From Hyphomicrobiales bacterium (GTDB taxonomy: Bacteria; Pseudomonadota; Alphaproteobacteria; Rhizobiales; Beijerinckiaceae), in assembly GCA_900473415.1 (NCBI GenBank), contig UCLR01000032.1:322990-386989 (forward strand): a stretch of DNA of 64,000 bases, in the 5' to 3' direction. Below the pieces are notes generated by a model, which worked only from the letters and a program-made list of their open reading frames with translations, was not told the origin of the DNA and did not search any database. Below, in pieces: positions 33,851-43,746 of the stretch. Both the position numbers and the translations under genes were made by a program. The stretch's first letter is position 1, and each line of letters starts with the position of its first letter.

Positions 33851-35176
33851 ATGCAGAACAAGGTCCTCCTAGAAGCCCATGTCATGGGCCTGCAGGCCGG
33901 CACGGGCATCGCGACCTACAGCCGCAATCTCGGCAAGGCGGCCGAGCAGGCTGGCTATGCGGTCGACCTGCTCATGGGCGTCGACGGAAAGATCAACCGG
34001 CGCGACCCCTTGCTGGCCGAGATCCGACTGCACGACGCCAATCGGCGCAAGCAGGGTTTCTCGCCCTCCCTCTGGGCAGCGCGCGCCCGGGACTGGACCA
34101 TCGGCGTGCCCGGCGGGGCTCGGACCGTGCCGATGCCCGGGCATCGGATCGTGATCGATCCGACATCCGGCCGCGTTTCCGGCCCGGCCCACCCGACGCA
34201 TGCGGTGGAGCGGCTCGAAGAGCGCGCCTTCCTGCATTTCAACCGCTATGGGCGTCGGATGAAGATCGCTCACCGGGGGCATTACGACATCTTCCACGCG
34301 TCCCGGCCAATCCCGCTGGCTCTGCCCAAGACGCCGAACATCTACACAATCCACGACATCGTCCCGTTGCGGCTGCCGCACTCGACGCTCGACAACAAGC
34401 GATATTTCTATCGGGTCGTGAAGGAGTTGCTCGACAAGGCCGAGCACATCGTCACCGTCTCCGAATTCACCAAGCGCGACGTCATCGACGTCTTCGGCGT
34501 TTCGGAAGATCGCATCACGAATACATGGCAGTCGGTATCGGTTAGGCCGGATGTCCTCGAACGTTCGGAGGCGGAGGTCGCCAACGCCATCGACCTGCAA
34601 TACGAGCTCGGCTTCCGGGATTACTACCTCTTCCTCGGCGCGATCGAGCCCAAGAAGAACATCTCGCGCATGGTGGAGGCCTATGCGGCGAGCGGCAGCA
34701 AGCGGCCGCTGGTGCTCGTCGGCGGCTTGGGCTGGCAGTACGAGCGCGACCTCGAGGCCCTGAACGACGAGCGCTTCGCCGGGTGGCGCTTCGATGGAGA
34801 GCGGATCAAGTCCGAGCGCCGGATCCGGCGCCTGCCCTATGTGCCCCTGGATACGCTCTATACCCTCATTCGCGGGGCGAGAGCCGTCCTCTTTCCGTCT
34901 CTCTACGAGGGATTCGGCCTGCCGGTCCTCGAGGCCATGCTGCTTGGCACGCCGGTCGTCACCTCGAATACGAGTTCGCTTCCGGAGGTCGCTGGCGAAG
35001 CGGCGATGCTGGCCGATCCCTATCGGTCCGACTCGATCCGCGACGCCATCAGGACGGTCGACGCGGATGACGCGCTCTGCACCGAACTGGCCCGCCGGGG
35101 AAAGGAACGGGCCGCCTTCTTCTCCCCGGAACGCCACGCGGAACGTCTCAAGGCCGTCTACGAGCAGGTGCGCTGA
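33851..35176 (+). CDS. Glycosyltransferase family 4
   Basis: A 441-aa GT-B glycosyltransferase from ATG 33851 behind GAGGAA; a longer frame from 33809 overlaps the previous gene and is not needed. Key blocks: AHVMGLQAGTGIATYSRNL, NIYTIHDIVPLRLPHS, YLFLGAIEPKKNISRMVEAY and the donor-site LFPSLYEGFGLPVLEAML. It is a mannosyltransferase-like protein, related to the one at 6.8 kb, and probably extends the capsule repeat unit. Confidence 0.88.
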   Translation: MQNKVLLEAHVMGLQAGTGIATYSRNLGKAAEQAGYAVDLLMGVDGKINRRDPLLAEIRLHDANRRKQGFSPSLWAARARDWTIGVPGGARTVPMPGHRIVIDPTSGRVSGPAHPTHAVERLEERAFLHFNRYGRRMKIAHRGHYDIFHASRPIPLALPKTPNIYTIHDIVPLRLPHSTLDNKRYFYRVVKELLDKAEHIVTVSEFTKRDVIDVFGVSEDRITNTWQSVSVRPDVLERSEAEVANAIDLQYELGFRDYYLFLGAIEPKKNISRMVEAYAASGSKRPLVLVGGLGWQYERDLEALNDERFAGWRFDGERIKSERRIRRLPYVPLDTLYTLIRGARAVLFPSLYEGFGLPVLEAMLLGTPVVTSNTSSLPEVAGEAAMLADPYRSDSIRDAIRTVDADDALCTELARRGKERAAFFSPERHAERLKAVYEQVR

Positions 35177-35205
35177 CCAGGCCCAGTCCCGGGCAGGTCG
35201 CAGGC

Positions 35206-36000
35206 TCAGATTCGAAATCTTCTTCGGAAGTTTATGAGATGTTGAGCGAACTCACCTGACGGTTTGAATATCTTGCCTTCCTGCGATCTCGCGACCTGAC
35301 GCGCCTCCTCCGTGTCGAACTCATAGGATTGATACAGATCTCGGTATCTTTCAAGAAAGAGCTCTTGATCGGCGTCATTCAGCTCCCGATACCTTAGAGC
35401 CTTACCCTTGCTGAACTGGCCAATTCGCGTTTTGTGTCGAAATACGTCGAGCACGCCATCTGAATTGACGCCGGATCCTATTTGCTCCGCGATGAGCTTT
35501 AATACAGCGGCACTGTTGAAGCAGATGTCATTGTACTTGAAGACCCTGACGGCCGCGATGTCGGCCCAAGACTGGAAATAGCGGAGCTGGCCGTCAATCG
35601 CATTCAGCGTGTCGTCGAGCACGGCGAATTCGGAAAAGCGCTGGTACTTCCACTTTCTGGAGCGTTGCCCGTGGTCCAGCATCGACAGCGCGATTTCCCG
35701 CGGATCCCTGATCGATGCGCTTGCCAGGAGTCGTCCCGACGCGACGAGCTTCGCGATGTCCTCCGTCGCCGGGCCGTGCGTTTTCAGCACGATGTCCTGA
35801 TCGCCGATAGCATCCGCGATTCTGGATAGCAGCTCGCTGTCGATGAGGTTGAAATAATTATCGATCGAATCGTTCTTGCGAAACGGCTCCCGTAGCCTGG
35901 CTATCTTTCTGCCTGAAGAAGAAAAAACCTCTTCCGTCATCTGATAGAGAAACGTGCTGGCTGATTTTGTTATGCCGTAACATATGTATATCATACGCAT
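35206..36000 (-). CDS. Sulfotransferase-like protein
   Basis: 264 aa from ATG 36000; the open frame extends further but the upstream translation is arginine-rich and overlaps cysNC. Motifs fit PAPS-dependent sulfotransferases: a 5'-phosphosulfate loop ICYGITKSASTFLYQM at the N-terminus and the 3'-phosphate motif SIRDPREIALSMLDHG. The cysNC and cysD genes upstream on the same strand make PAPS, the sulfate donor, which strongly supports the assignment. It probably sulfates the capsule or its lipid. The gene is more AT-rich than cysNC. Confidence 0.8.
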   Translation of the reverse strand: MRMIYICYGITKSASTFLYQMTEEVFSSSGRKIARLREPFRKNDSIDNYFNLIDSELLSRIADAIGDQDIVLKTHGPATEDIAKLVASGRLLASASIRDPREIALSMLDHGQRSRKWKYQRFSEFAVLDDTLNAIDGQLRYFQSWADIAAVRVFKYNDICFNSAAVLKLIAEQIGSGVNSDGVLDVFRHKTRIGQFSKGKALRYRELNDADQELFLERYRDLYQSYEFDTEEARQVARSQEGKIFKPSGEFAQHLINFRRRFRI

Positions 36001-36121
36001 GATCCAATTAGGCTTTTCGCAGCCGCTGTTTGCGGCGCGCAGCCTATTCCAGATGCGCGTTGTCGGCCAATGCGGCGCTCTAGCGGAGAGGTCGACGCGG
36101 GAAGCCTCAACCTGACGCCGG

Positions 36122-38020
36122 TCAAGGGTGGTCGATGAGCCGTTCCAGTACGCGATCGGCCAACACGTCCGGCGGGTGGAGGCTGCTGTCGAGGACGAGG
36201 TCGGGCGACGCCGGCCGCTCGTAGGGAGAATCGATGCCCGTGAAGTTGCGCAACTCGCCGCGCCGCGCCTTGGCATAGAGCCCCTTGGGATCCCGGCGGG
36301 CGCAGAGCTCGAACGGAGCATCGACGAAGGCCTCAAGAAACCCGATGCCGGACAGCCGCTCGCGGATCATCATCCGCTCCCGTTCGAAGGGAGAGATGAA
36401 GCTGCATAAGACGATCAGGCCCGCATCGACCATGAGCCGCGCGACCTCGGCAACGCGCCGCAGATTCTCGACGCGGTCCGCATCGGTGAAGCCGAGATCG
36501 CGATTGAGGCCGAGCCGGACATTATCGCCGTCGAGCAGGAAGGTCAGCTTTCCACGGCTGTGGAGCTTGCGTTCAAGCGCATCGGCGATCGTCGACTTTC
36601 CCGCGCCCGACAAACCAGTGAACCACACCACCGCGCCGGTCTGGCCAAGCAGGGCCTCGCGCGCCTTTCGATCGATCGTCAGTGCCTGGGCGACGACGTT
36701 GCTGCCGCGGTCGAGGGCGTTGCGAACCATCCCGGCACCGACGGTGTCGCCGGTCGTGCGGTCGACCAGGAGAAAGCTGCCGGTCGCCGCACAATGCCCG
36801 TAGGGATCGAAAGCGATCGCCGCCGGCGTTGCCAGATGGCAGATCGCGATCTCGTCGCGCTGGATTTCGGCCACGGCGAGCCGCTCGCCCGTTTCGACGT
36901 CGAGCTTGCCCCGAAGGGAGGTCACCGTCACGGGGCTCGTCATCGTGCCCAGCCGCAGTTCGTAATCGCGCCCAGCGAGCAGGTGGCTCTTGCCGAACCA
37001 GATGACATTCGCCGCGAGATGGTTGGCCCGGCACGGCGCATCGCTTTCGGCATGCAGCAAGTCGCCGCGACCCAGATCGATCTCCCGCTTCAGGGTGAAG
37101 GCCACCGGCGCTCCGCGCCCGGCGTATTCCACCGTGCCATCGGCGCCCCAGAGATGCGCGACCACCGCGCTCGCGCCGCTCGGCGCGACGGTGACCCTAT
37201 CCCCAGGCGCCAGGCGGCCCGCGGCGATCGAGCCCATATAGATCCGTTCACCGGCTGGGCCGCGCCAGACCCCCTGAACCGGCAGGCGCAGCCCCAGGTC
37301 ATGGTCGACCGGACGCGTATCGATGCGTTCCAGATGGTCGAGCAAGGACGGCCCTTGGTACCAGGGCATGTTCCCGCCGGACTTCATGACATTGTCGCCA
37401 TGGCGAGCGGATATGGGAATGGCCACGCAGTCGAGGTGCAGGCGCGCTGCGGCCTGCCGGAAGCTCTCGGCGATCTGCTCGAAGCGGGCTTCCGAGAAGC
37501 CGACGCCATCCATCTTGTTGACTGCAAGGACAGCCTGCCGGATGCCAAGGGTGCTGCAGATCGCGGCGTGGCGATAGGATTGCTCCTGCAGGCCGCGTAC
37601 GGCATCGGCCAGGATGATCGCCACCTCGCATTGCGATGCGCCCGTCGCCATGTTCGCGGTGTATTGCTCATGGCCGGGCGTGTCGGCGAAGACGAAGTCG
37701 CGCCGCGGGGTCGCCATGTAGCGATAGGCGACGTCGATGGTAATGCCGCGTTCGCGTTCGGCCTCGAGACCATCGGTCAGGAGCGCGAAATCGAGCTCAC
37801 CCGGCGCGCCGCCGCCGTAGCGCTGCGAGTCGGCCGCGAGCGCCGCGTATTGATCGTCCGGCACTGCGCCGGCCTCGTAGAGCAAGCGACCGATCAGTGT
37901 CGATTTGCCGTCATCGACCGCTCCGCAAATCAGCACGCGCAGCGCCGGAGGGCGGCTGCGCACAGATCCCGCTTCGGTCGGCCCGAAAGCCGCGGCATAG
38001 GCCGTTCTGATCGGGCTCAA
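36122..38020 (-). CDS. cysNC: Bifunctional sulfate adenylyltransferase subunit 1 / APS kinase (CysNC, NodQ type)
   Basis: 632 aa if it starts at TTG 38020, overlapping the cysD stop (TTGA); a reading back to 38362 is in antisense-like sequence within cysD and is rejected. The N-terminal GTPase has P-loop GAVDDGKS (33-40), [14 protein letters not shown] and NKMD; the C-terminal APS kinase has GLSGAGKST (469-477), DGDNVR and [14 protein letters not shown]-like sequence. GTP hydrolysis drives APS synthesis with CysD, and the kinase domain makes PAPS. In rhizobia such fusions supply PAPS for sulfated surface sugars or Nod factors. Confidence 0.95.
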   Translation of the reverse strand: MSPIRTAYAAAFGPTEAGSVRSRPPALRVLICGAVDDGKSTLIGRLLYEAGAVPDDQYAALAADSQRYGGGAPGELDFALLTDGLEAERERGITIDVAYRYMATPRRDFVFADTPGHEQYTANMATGASQCEVAIILADAVRGLQEQSYRHAAICSTLGIRQAVLAVNKMDGVGFSEARFEQIAESFRQAAARLHLDCVAIPISARHGDNVMKSGGNMPWYQGPSLLDHLERIDTRPVDHDLGLRLPVQGVWRGPAGERIYMGSIAAGRLAPGDRVTVAPSGASAVVAHLWGADGTVEYAGRGAPVAFTLKREIDLGRGDLLHAESDAPCRANHLAANVIWFGKSHLLAGRDYELRLGTMTSPVTVTSLRGKLDVETGERLAVAEIQRDEIAICHLATPAAIAFDPYGHCAATGSFLLVDRTTGDTVGAGMVRNALDRGSNVVAQALTIDRKAREALLGQTGAVVWFTGLSGAGKSTIADALERKLHSRGKLTFLLDGDNVRLGLNRDLGFTDADRVENLRRVAEVARLMVDAGLIVLCSFISPFERERMMIRERLSGIGFLEAFVDAPFELCARRDPKGLYAKARRGELRNFTGIDSPYERPASPDLVLDSSLHPPDVLADRVLERLIDHP

Positions 38021-38910
38021 AAATAACCCTCGCGTTTCTTGGCTTCCATGGAAGCCGTGCCCTGCCCGTCGATCAACCGGCCCTGCCGCTCCGAGGTCCT
38101 CGAGGCTTCCAGCTCGGCGACGATGTCCGCGACGGTGGAGGCCTGCGACTCGATCGCCGCGCTCAGCGGATAGCAGCCGAGCGAGCGGAAGCGCACGGAT
38201 ACCTGTTCCGGCATCTCGCCTGCATCGAGGCGGATGCGCTCGTCGTCGACCACAATCAGAGCGCCGGCGCGACGCACGACGGGACGCGGACGGGCGAGAT
38301 AGAGAGGTACGACGGGAATGCCTTCGGCGAGCGTGTAGCGCCAGACATCGCGTTCGCTCCAATTCGACAGCGGAAAGACACGCATGGTCTCGCCGGGACC
38401 CAGATGCGGGTTGGCCAGCCGCCAGAATTCCGGCCTCTGGTTGCGCGGGTCCCAGCCGTGGTGAGCGCTCCGCAGCGAAAAGATGCGTTCCTTGGCGCGG
38501 CTCTTCTCCTCGTCTCGGCGCGCACCTCCGATCGCGACGTCGAAGCCTCCGGCTTCGAGCGCCTGCTTCAGGGCCTCCGTCTTCATCACGCGCGTATAGG
38601 TGTTCGCGTCGGCCGAAAACGGATCAACCCCGCGGTTCGCTCCCTCCCGGTTGACATGAACCTGCAGATCGAGCCCGAGGGCTGCCGCAAAGCGATCGCG
38701 AAACGCGATCATCTCGCGGAACTTCCATGTCGTGTCGATGTGCAGCAGGGGGAATGGCGGCTTCGCCGGCCAAAAGGCCTTGGCCGCGAGATGGGCGAGT
38801 GCGCTGGAATCCTTCCCGATCGAGTAGAGCATGACGGGCCGCCGGAACAGCGCCGCCGTTTCCCGCAACACGAAGATCGCCTCTTCCTCCAGCCTCCGAA
38901 GATGATCCAT
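38017..38910 (-). CDS. cysD: Sulfate adenylyltransferase subunit 2
   Basis: 297 aa from ATG 38910 (a TTG at 38928 is possible). PP-loop ATP pyrophosphatase family: the modified PP motif [15 protein letters not shown], then [37 protein letters not shown] and [15 protein letters not shown]. Together with CysN it adenylates sulfate to APS. It is translationally coupled to cysNC by an overlap of stop and start, and the pair lies between a sulfotransferase and a hydrolase gene on the same strand. Confidence 0.96.
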   Translation of the reverse strand: MDHLRRLEEEAIFVLRETAALFRRPVMLYSIGKDSSALAHLAAKAFWPAKPPFPLLHIDTTWKFREMIAFRDRFAAALGLDLQVHVNREGANRGVDPFSADANTYTRVMKTEALKQALEAGGFDVAIGGARRDEEKSRAKERIFSLRSAHHGWDPRNQRPEFWRLANPHLGPGETMRVFPLSNWSERDVWRYTLAEGIPVVPLYLARPRPVVRRAGALIVVDDERIRLDAGEMPEQVSVRFRSLGCYPLSAAIESQASTVADIVAELEASRTSERQGRLIDGQGTASMEAKKREGYF

Positions 38911-38932
38911 CGCCCCTGAAGCCCCCAATCGA

Positions 38933-40003
38933 TCAAACCGGAGACGCCCGACGAAGGCGCGCGGCCAGCCGCCGTACCTGAACCTCGAGCGTCAGCATGC
39001 GGATATCCCGCCTTCTCTCTCGCGTCATCGCCCTGCCGGCAAGCGAGCGCAAGGTCTCCAGCGCTCCGCCATGGTCGCCGGCGGCACATTGCGCTTTGGC
39101 AAGGCGCAACCGGGCGGCCGCGACATCGGGAAGCAGCTCAACGAGCCTGCGAAAGGTCTCCACCGCTTCATCATGCCGTTTCAGCCTGGACAGCAGGTGA
39201 CCGAGGCGATCCCAGCCGGCCGCTGCGCCCGGCGCGATCGCGATTGCCCGGCGCACGAGCACCTCGGCGGTTGCGCTGCGTTTCATCCGCTCGGCACAAG
39301 CGGACAGCGCGATCAGATAATGCGGCGACTGCTTGCGCCTTGCCCTGGCCTGGCTGCCGATGCCCGCCAGGTCGGGCCAACCTGCAACCATCTGCAGGGC
39401 GATATCCGACAAAAGTCCGCATTCCGCGAGAAACGCAGCTGTCTGGTGGCCGGCATGAGGCAAGGCCAGCTTCCGCACCGACATCTCGGCGGCGATGCGC
39501 TCGGTGTGCAGCCGTTCGGCTTCCATGACGGGATCGTAGACGACCACTGCGGAAATCCCTGACGAAAGCGGGCCGGAGAGCTCGGGCAGCCATTTTCTTC
39601 TACGGAACTCGGGCCAGCGCCTTTCAAACGGCGCCTTCCGCGGGTCGATGCTGTACTGCGGCGAAAATGCCAGGGCGCTCGTGGCCCCGACGTGATCGGC
39701 GAACCGCAGCGCGGCATATCCCCCCATGCTCGACCCGTAGCTCAGGATGCGGGCATGGCCGGAGGCGGCGGCGCGGGCCGCGCTCACCGCTTCCCACCAA
39801 TCCGGCTCGTGATACCAGTGGTTCCTGGCGTTCACGACATGGACGGCCGAGATCCCGTGCCGCGCCAGGAATTCCTCGCCGAAAGCAGGGCGGTCGAGAT
39901 CCACGTTGTCCGTGAACGAATCGAACGTCACCACGCAGCATTCGCTGCCGCGATGCGCGGCCTTCACTAGAAGCTGTGCTGAGCGATAGAGGATCAATGG
40001 CAT
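38933..40003 (-). CDS. Alpha/beta-hydrolase fold protein with C-terminal TPR region
   Basis: About 356 aa from ATG 40003 (TTG 40009 also possible). The N-terminal 200 residues form an alpha/beta-hydrolase-like domain with nucleophile elbow [14 protein letters not shown], a downstream acidic segment [12 protein letters not shown] and a candidate catalytic His in [14 protein letters not shown]. The C-terminal 130 residues are helical with TPR-like repeats ([30 protein letters not shown]). Such proteins occur in capsule loci, perhaps as deacylases or esterases, but the function is not established. It is directly upstream of cysD. Confidence 0.75.
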   Translation of the reverse strand: MPLILYRSAQLLVKAAHRGSECCVVTFDSFTDNVDLDRPAFGEEFLARHGISAVHVVNARNHWYHEPDWWEAVSAARAAASGHARILSYGSSMGGYAALRFADHVGATSALAFSPQYSIDPRKAPFERRWPEFRRRKWLPELSGPLSSGISAVVVYDPVMEAERLHTERIAAEMSVRKLALPHAGHQTAAFLAECGLLSDIALQMVAGWPDLAGIGSQARARRKQSPHYLIALSACAERMKRSATAEVLVRRAIAIAPGAAAGWDRLGHLLSRLKRHDEAVETFRRLVELLPDVAAARLRLAKAQCAAGDHGGALETLRSLAGRAMTRERRRDIRMLTLEVQVRRLAARLRRASPV

Positions 40004-40581
40004 GTTCAATGTACAAGAGAGCTAGCTTTATCGAGATATTTCTAGCACGAGCCAGATATCAAAGTTTCTGCGGGCGCCGTCCGACATCAGACGAATGGGT
40101 GGAAAGGATCGAGCGGAAGCGAGGAAACACGCTCCACCCGAGCATCGCTGTTCACCCTAGCATCTGGCTAAAGGCAGAGTTCATCGAGCCGCACAGCCTG
40201 ACCTCTGAGGCCGCACTCGAGCGGCCTGGCGTCGCTAATCGGAATCGGAGCAATCTGCTCGCCGGCCTGGTGGGTATTGACGCTGTCATGCCGACGGCTT
40301 CGAGAAGGGGTCTGGCGTGATGCGGCGACGCTGATGCTGACCGTCTTCGCCGGCTCGGCCAGCGTCGTGCTGCTGGCACTCGATCAACAGCTTTGCGCGC
40401 GCGCGCCAGGGGCAGCGCCTGCGGATCGCGGCGTCCGGCTGGCTGCCCGGAGCCCCAATCCATCCTCCGGCGCGACGCGACCGAGGGCGGTCGATTCCCC
40501 GGCCTCGATCGCATCCCGCAGCTCGCACGCGATCCTGACCGTTCAGCGGTATCGCGACGATCATCTCTTCGAGACAGGTTG
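40004..40581. other. Gap without a supported gene at the right edge of the capsule locus
   Basis: About 580 bases between the hydrolase-TPR gene start and the amino acid ABC ATPase stop. Open frames on both strands give low-complexity, arginine-rich translations. A plus-strand frame at about 40277-40585 contains one hydrophobic segment (LMLTVFAGSASVVLLAL) but no family motif, and may be a decayed gene fragment. No terminator hairpin was recognised. Confidence 0.45.
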
Positions 40582-41373
40582 CTAGAGGCCGGTCCCGATG
40601 AACTGTGCGAATTCGCTCGTCTTCGGAGACGAAAAGAGTTCCCTGGTGGGGCCGGCCTCCCAGACCTTCCCCTTGTGCATGAACACCACCTGATTGGCGA
40701 CGCGCTGCGCAAAGGCCATCTCGTGGGTCACGAGAATCATCGTCATGCCACCCTTGGCCAAGTCCTCCATCACGCGCAGAACCTCGACCGTCAGCTCGGG
40801 GTCGAGCGCCGAGGTCACCTCGTCGAAGAGCATGACCTGGGGCGACAGAGCCAGGGAGCGGGCGATCGCCACGCGCTGCTGCTGACCGCCCGACAATTGC
40901 TCGGGATATGACAGCATCTTGTCCGCGAGCCCGACCTGGTCCAGGACCTGCTCGGCCAGTCGCTGGGCCTCGGCCTTGGACTTCTTCTTCACCAGGGTCA
41001 GGGCCAGCGTGATGTTCCGCTGCACCGTTAGATGCGGAAAGAGGTTGTAGCTCTGGAAGACCATACCGACGTCGCGACGGAGATCGGCCCGGTTCGATTG
41101 GCCGTACCCGACCTCATGGCCACAGATGACGATCTTGCCTTCCTGAATGTCCTCGAGCCCGTTCATGCAACGCAACAACGTGCTCTTGCCCGAGCCGCTC
41201 CGCCCGATGATGGCGACCATATCGCCGGCCTTCACGTCGAGGGAAACGCCGTCGAGGACCTTCAGCTGCCCGAAGAACTTGACGACATCGCGAACCTTGA
41301 CGACCGCATCACCCTGCGGCTCCGCGAGGACGGCGCCGTTTGCATCGAACGCCATTGCGCTATCTCGCGACAT
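40582..41373 (-). CDS. Polar amino acid ABC transporter ATP-binding protein
   Basis: 263 aa from ATG 41373, preceded by AAGGAAA; an upstream in-frame start at 41403 would lengthen the overlap with the permease gene. Walker A GRSGSGKSTLLR, Q-loop FQSYNLFPHLTV, signature LSGGQQQRVAIARSL, Walker B VMLFDEVTSALDPEL and H-loop THEM are all intact and of the GlnQ/HisP type. It energises the importer formed by the two permeases and binding protein encoded upstream on the same strand. Confidence 0.95.
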   Translation of the reverse strand: MSRDSAMAFDANGAVLAEPQGDAVVKVRDVVKFFGQLKVLDGVSLDVKAGDMVAIIGRSGSGKSTLLRCMNGLEDIQEGKIVICGHEVGYGQSNRADLRRDVGMVFQSYNLFPHLTVQRNITLALTLVKKKSKAEAQRLAEQVLDQVGLADKMLSYPEQLSGGQQQRVAIARSLALSPQVMLFDEVTSALDPELTVEVLRVMEDLAKGGMTMILVTHEMAFAQRVANQVVFMHKGKVWEAGPTRELFSSPKTSEFAQFIGTGL

Positions 41374-42007
41374 TGAGTTTCCTTTCGAGCGCGCGGCTCG
41401 CAACCGACAGCGGGTAACAGATCGCGAAATAAAGCGCCGCGACCAGGATGAAGACCATCAGGGGCTGGAATGTGGAGTTGTTGACGATCTGACCTGCGCG
41501 CGTCAGCTCGACAAATCCGATGACGGACGCAAGCGACGTATTCTTCACGACCTGAACCATGAAGCCGACGGTCGGAGGCGTGGCGATGCGGATAGCCTGC
41601 GGCAGGATGATATAGGCGTATTGCTGAAAGCGATTGAGGCCGAGGCAGTCTGACGCTTCCCACTGCGTGCGCGGCACGGCTTGGATGCAGCCGCGCCAGA
41701 TCTCGCCGAGAAAGGCGCCGACATAGAGGGTCAGGGCGAGCCCCGCGGCCACCAGCGGGGCGAGACGGTATCCCAGCAAGCTCAGCCCGAAATACGCCAG
41801 GAACAGCAGGATCAGGAGAGGCGTGCCCTGAACCGTCTGGATATAGGCGGCAGAAAAGGCTCTCAGGAGGATCGAGCGCGACACGCGCGCCAGCGCCAGG
41901 AGCAGCCCCAGCACCGCGCCGCCGGCGAAGGCGACCAGCGAAAGCACGACCGTCCAGCGAACGGCCTCAAGGATGTAGATGACGTGAGCGGGGCCAAACT
42001 GAATCAT
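41360..42007 (-). CDS. Polar amino acid ABC transporter permease
   Basis: A 215-aa membrane protein of the HisM/GlnP family with about five helices and the EAA loop EASDCLGLNRFQQYAYIILPQAIR that contacts the ATPase. It overlaps the ATPase start by 14 bases and is 7 bases from the second permease gene. The characteristic LSLVAFAGGAVLGLLLALAR lies in the first helices. Confidence 0.93.
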   Translation of the reverse strand: MIQFGPAHVIYILEAVRWTVVLSLVAFAGGAVLGLLLALARVSRSILLRAFSAAYIQTVQGTPLLILLFLAYFGLSLLGYRLAPLVAAGLALTLYVGAFLGEIWRGCIQAVPRTQWEASDCLGLNRFQQYAYIILPQAIRIATPPTVGFMVQVVKNTSLASVIGFVELTRAGQIVNNSTFQPLMVFILVAALYFAICYPLSVASRALERKLNVAR

Positions 42008-42014
42008 GACGACC

Positions 42015-42698
42015 TCACAACGCCGTGCCGAGCTTGCGCCGGCGAACGAACAATATCATGCCGGTCAGCGTAAAGAGGAACCTGTATACGAACGACAGCG
42101 ATATATAGAGCGCGGCGACAATCAGGTAGACCTCAAAGCTGCGGTATGTATCCGACTGAATGACGTTCGCTACAGCCGTCAGTTCTTCAGCTGATATCTG
42201 AGAGGTGACGCTCGATGCCAGCATGAGCAGAACGAACTGGCTGCTGAGCGCGGGATAGACCCGCTCCATCGCCGGAAGCAGCACGACATGGACGATCGTG
42301 TCGAAGCGCGACAACCCGAGGCAGTCTGCTGCCTCGAGCTGCGTCTTGCTGATCGACTCGATGCCCGCCCGCATGATCTCGGTCGTATACGCGCCTGCAT
42401 TGATCACGAGGGCGATCACGGCAGAGACTTCGGCGCTCAACTTCACGCCGAGGCTGGCTATGCCGAAGTAAACGATGAACATCTGGACGAGAAGCGGCGT
42501 ATTCCGGATGATCTCGACATAGGCGCCGACGATGCGTCGCGTAAGACCGTTGCCGTAGACGCGCAAGACCGCGCAGATCGTGCCGACCAGAAAGCCCAGT
42601 GCGATCGATGTGACCGTCAATTGGACGGTCAGCCACGCCCCTTCCAAGAAGGCAGGCCAGCGATCAGCAAGGAAGGAGAAGTTGAACTTATATGCCAT
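42015..42698 (-). CDS. Polar amino acid ABC transporter permease
   Basis: A 227-aa second permease of the same importer, again HisM/GlnP-like, with the EAA loop EAADCLGLSRFDTIVHVVLLPAM and helices such as LTVTSIALGFLVGTICAVL and NTPLLVQMFIVYFGIASLG. The pair with the 215-aa protein implies a heterodimeric channel. Confidence 0.93.
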   Translation of the reverse strand: MAYKFNFSFLADRWPAFLEGAWLTVQLTVTSIALGFLVGTICAVLRVYGNGLTRRIVGAYVEIIRNTPLLVQMFIVYFGIASLGVKLSAEVSAVIALVINAGAYTTEIMRAGIESISKTQLEAADCLGLSRFDTIVHVVLLPAMERVYPALSSQFVLLMLASSVTSQISAEELTAVANVIQSDTYRSFEVYLIVAALYISLSFVYRFLFTLTGMILFVRRRKLGTAL

Positions 42699-42832
42699 GC
42701 CGCGCGTTCCCGCCGATCCGGTATTGCAATATCAGGCGCCGAAACATTCCGCCGGATCACGGAAACACGGATGAGCATCGACCCTTGCCGCATTGATGCG
42801 CCAACGGGCCGATGCTCACCGGTAACTGTCCG

Positions 42833-43630
42833 TCAGTTGAACCCGGCCTTGACGGTCTCGGGAGCGAGATCGATGCCGTGGAAGGTCTTGTGGATCGCGC
42901 CGAGCTTTCCGTTCCGCAGGTTCTCCTTCACCCAGCTGTTGAGCCAGGCAAGCAGTTCCGGCTCACCCTTGCGCACGCCGATCCCGAGGAGGAACGTCTG
43001 CAGCGTGAACTTGGCCTCGAGCTCGCGGGAAGGGTTCTTGGCGTTGATCGTGGCGATCTGGGCGAAGGCGGTTCCGAACAGGTCGGCCTGCCCCGATGCG
43101 ATGGCGAGCGACAGCGTCGCGTCGTCCTCGTAGCGCACGATCTGGCTCTTCTTGGCGCGCGCCGTCAGGTCGCTGTCCTGGGTCGTGCTGCGCGTGACCG
43201 CGACCTTCTTGCCTTCGAGATCGTCGATCGACTTGGCGTTGATACCCTTCGGCCCCGCGATGACGGAGAGCTGATCCGCATAGGGAACGGAGAAGTCGAC
43301 GACCTCGGCGCGCGCCGGCGTGATCGCCAGGGACGAGATCGTGATGTCGGCCTTGCCGGTCTGCAGGTTGGGAATGCGGGTGGAGGCGGTGGTCGCGACC
43401 AGTTCGAGTTCCACGCCGAGGTCCTTCGCGAGCAGCTTCCCGATCTCGACATCGGATCCGCTCGGCTGCATCTTGTCGTCGACCTTGCCGTAAGGCGAGA
43501 TCGTCAGGTCGGTCGAGATACGGATCTTCTTGGCGGCCTTGATGTCGCTCAGGAGGTCGGCTTGCGCGGGCATGGCCTGCAAGGTCCAGCCGGCAACGGC
43601 AGCAAGAACAAGAAATTTAAGCGTTTTCAT
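42833..43630 (-). CDS. Polar amino acid ABC transporter periplasmic binding protein
   Basis: A 265-aa family 3 solute-binding protein. Residues 1-25 are a Sec signal peptide ending AMPAQA. The mature part shows RISTDLTISPYGKVDDKMQPSGSDVEIGK, DITISSLAITPARAEVVDFSVPY and the C-terminal LAWLNSWVKENLRNGKLG, all typical. Its start is behind GGGAGATTAGGG. First gene of the operon. Linked dehydrogenase genes upstream suggest a hydroxy- or amino-acid ligand, which cannot be predicted further. Confidence 0.94.
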   Translation of the reverse strand: MKTLKFLVLAAVAGWTLQAMPAQADLLSDIKAAKKIRISTDLTISPYGKVDDKMQPSGSDVEIGKLLAKDLGVELELVATTASTRIPNLQTGKADITISSLAITPARAEVVDFSVPYADQLSVIAGPKGINAKSIDDLEGKKVAVTRSTTQDSDLTARAKKSQIVRYEDDATLSLAIASGQADLFGTAFAQIATINAKNPSRELEAKFTLQTFLLGIGVRKGEPELLAWLNSWVKENLRNGKLGAIHKTFHGIDLAPETVKAGFN

Positions 43631-43746
43631 CCCTAATCTCCCTTTTGATCTTTTCTATATTGTCCGGGTAGGCCTGCTTTACAGACATACGACCGCGCCC
43701 GGTTCGTCGCGATCAGTGCCGTTCCTTCGTCGCGTTAGGGCGCTTC

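Noticed and set aside
36560-38026. A 488-aa plus-strand frame
   Set aside because: It is antisense to cysNC, where both P-loops and the rest of the family motifs are in the minus-strand frame.
40277-40585. A 102-aa plus-strand frame with one hydrophobic segment
   Set aside because: No homologous family was recognised, it overlaps the end of the ABC ATPase gene and has no clear start signal. Left as possible debris.
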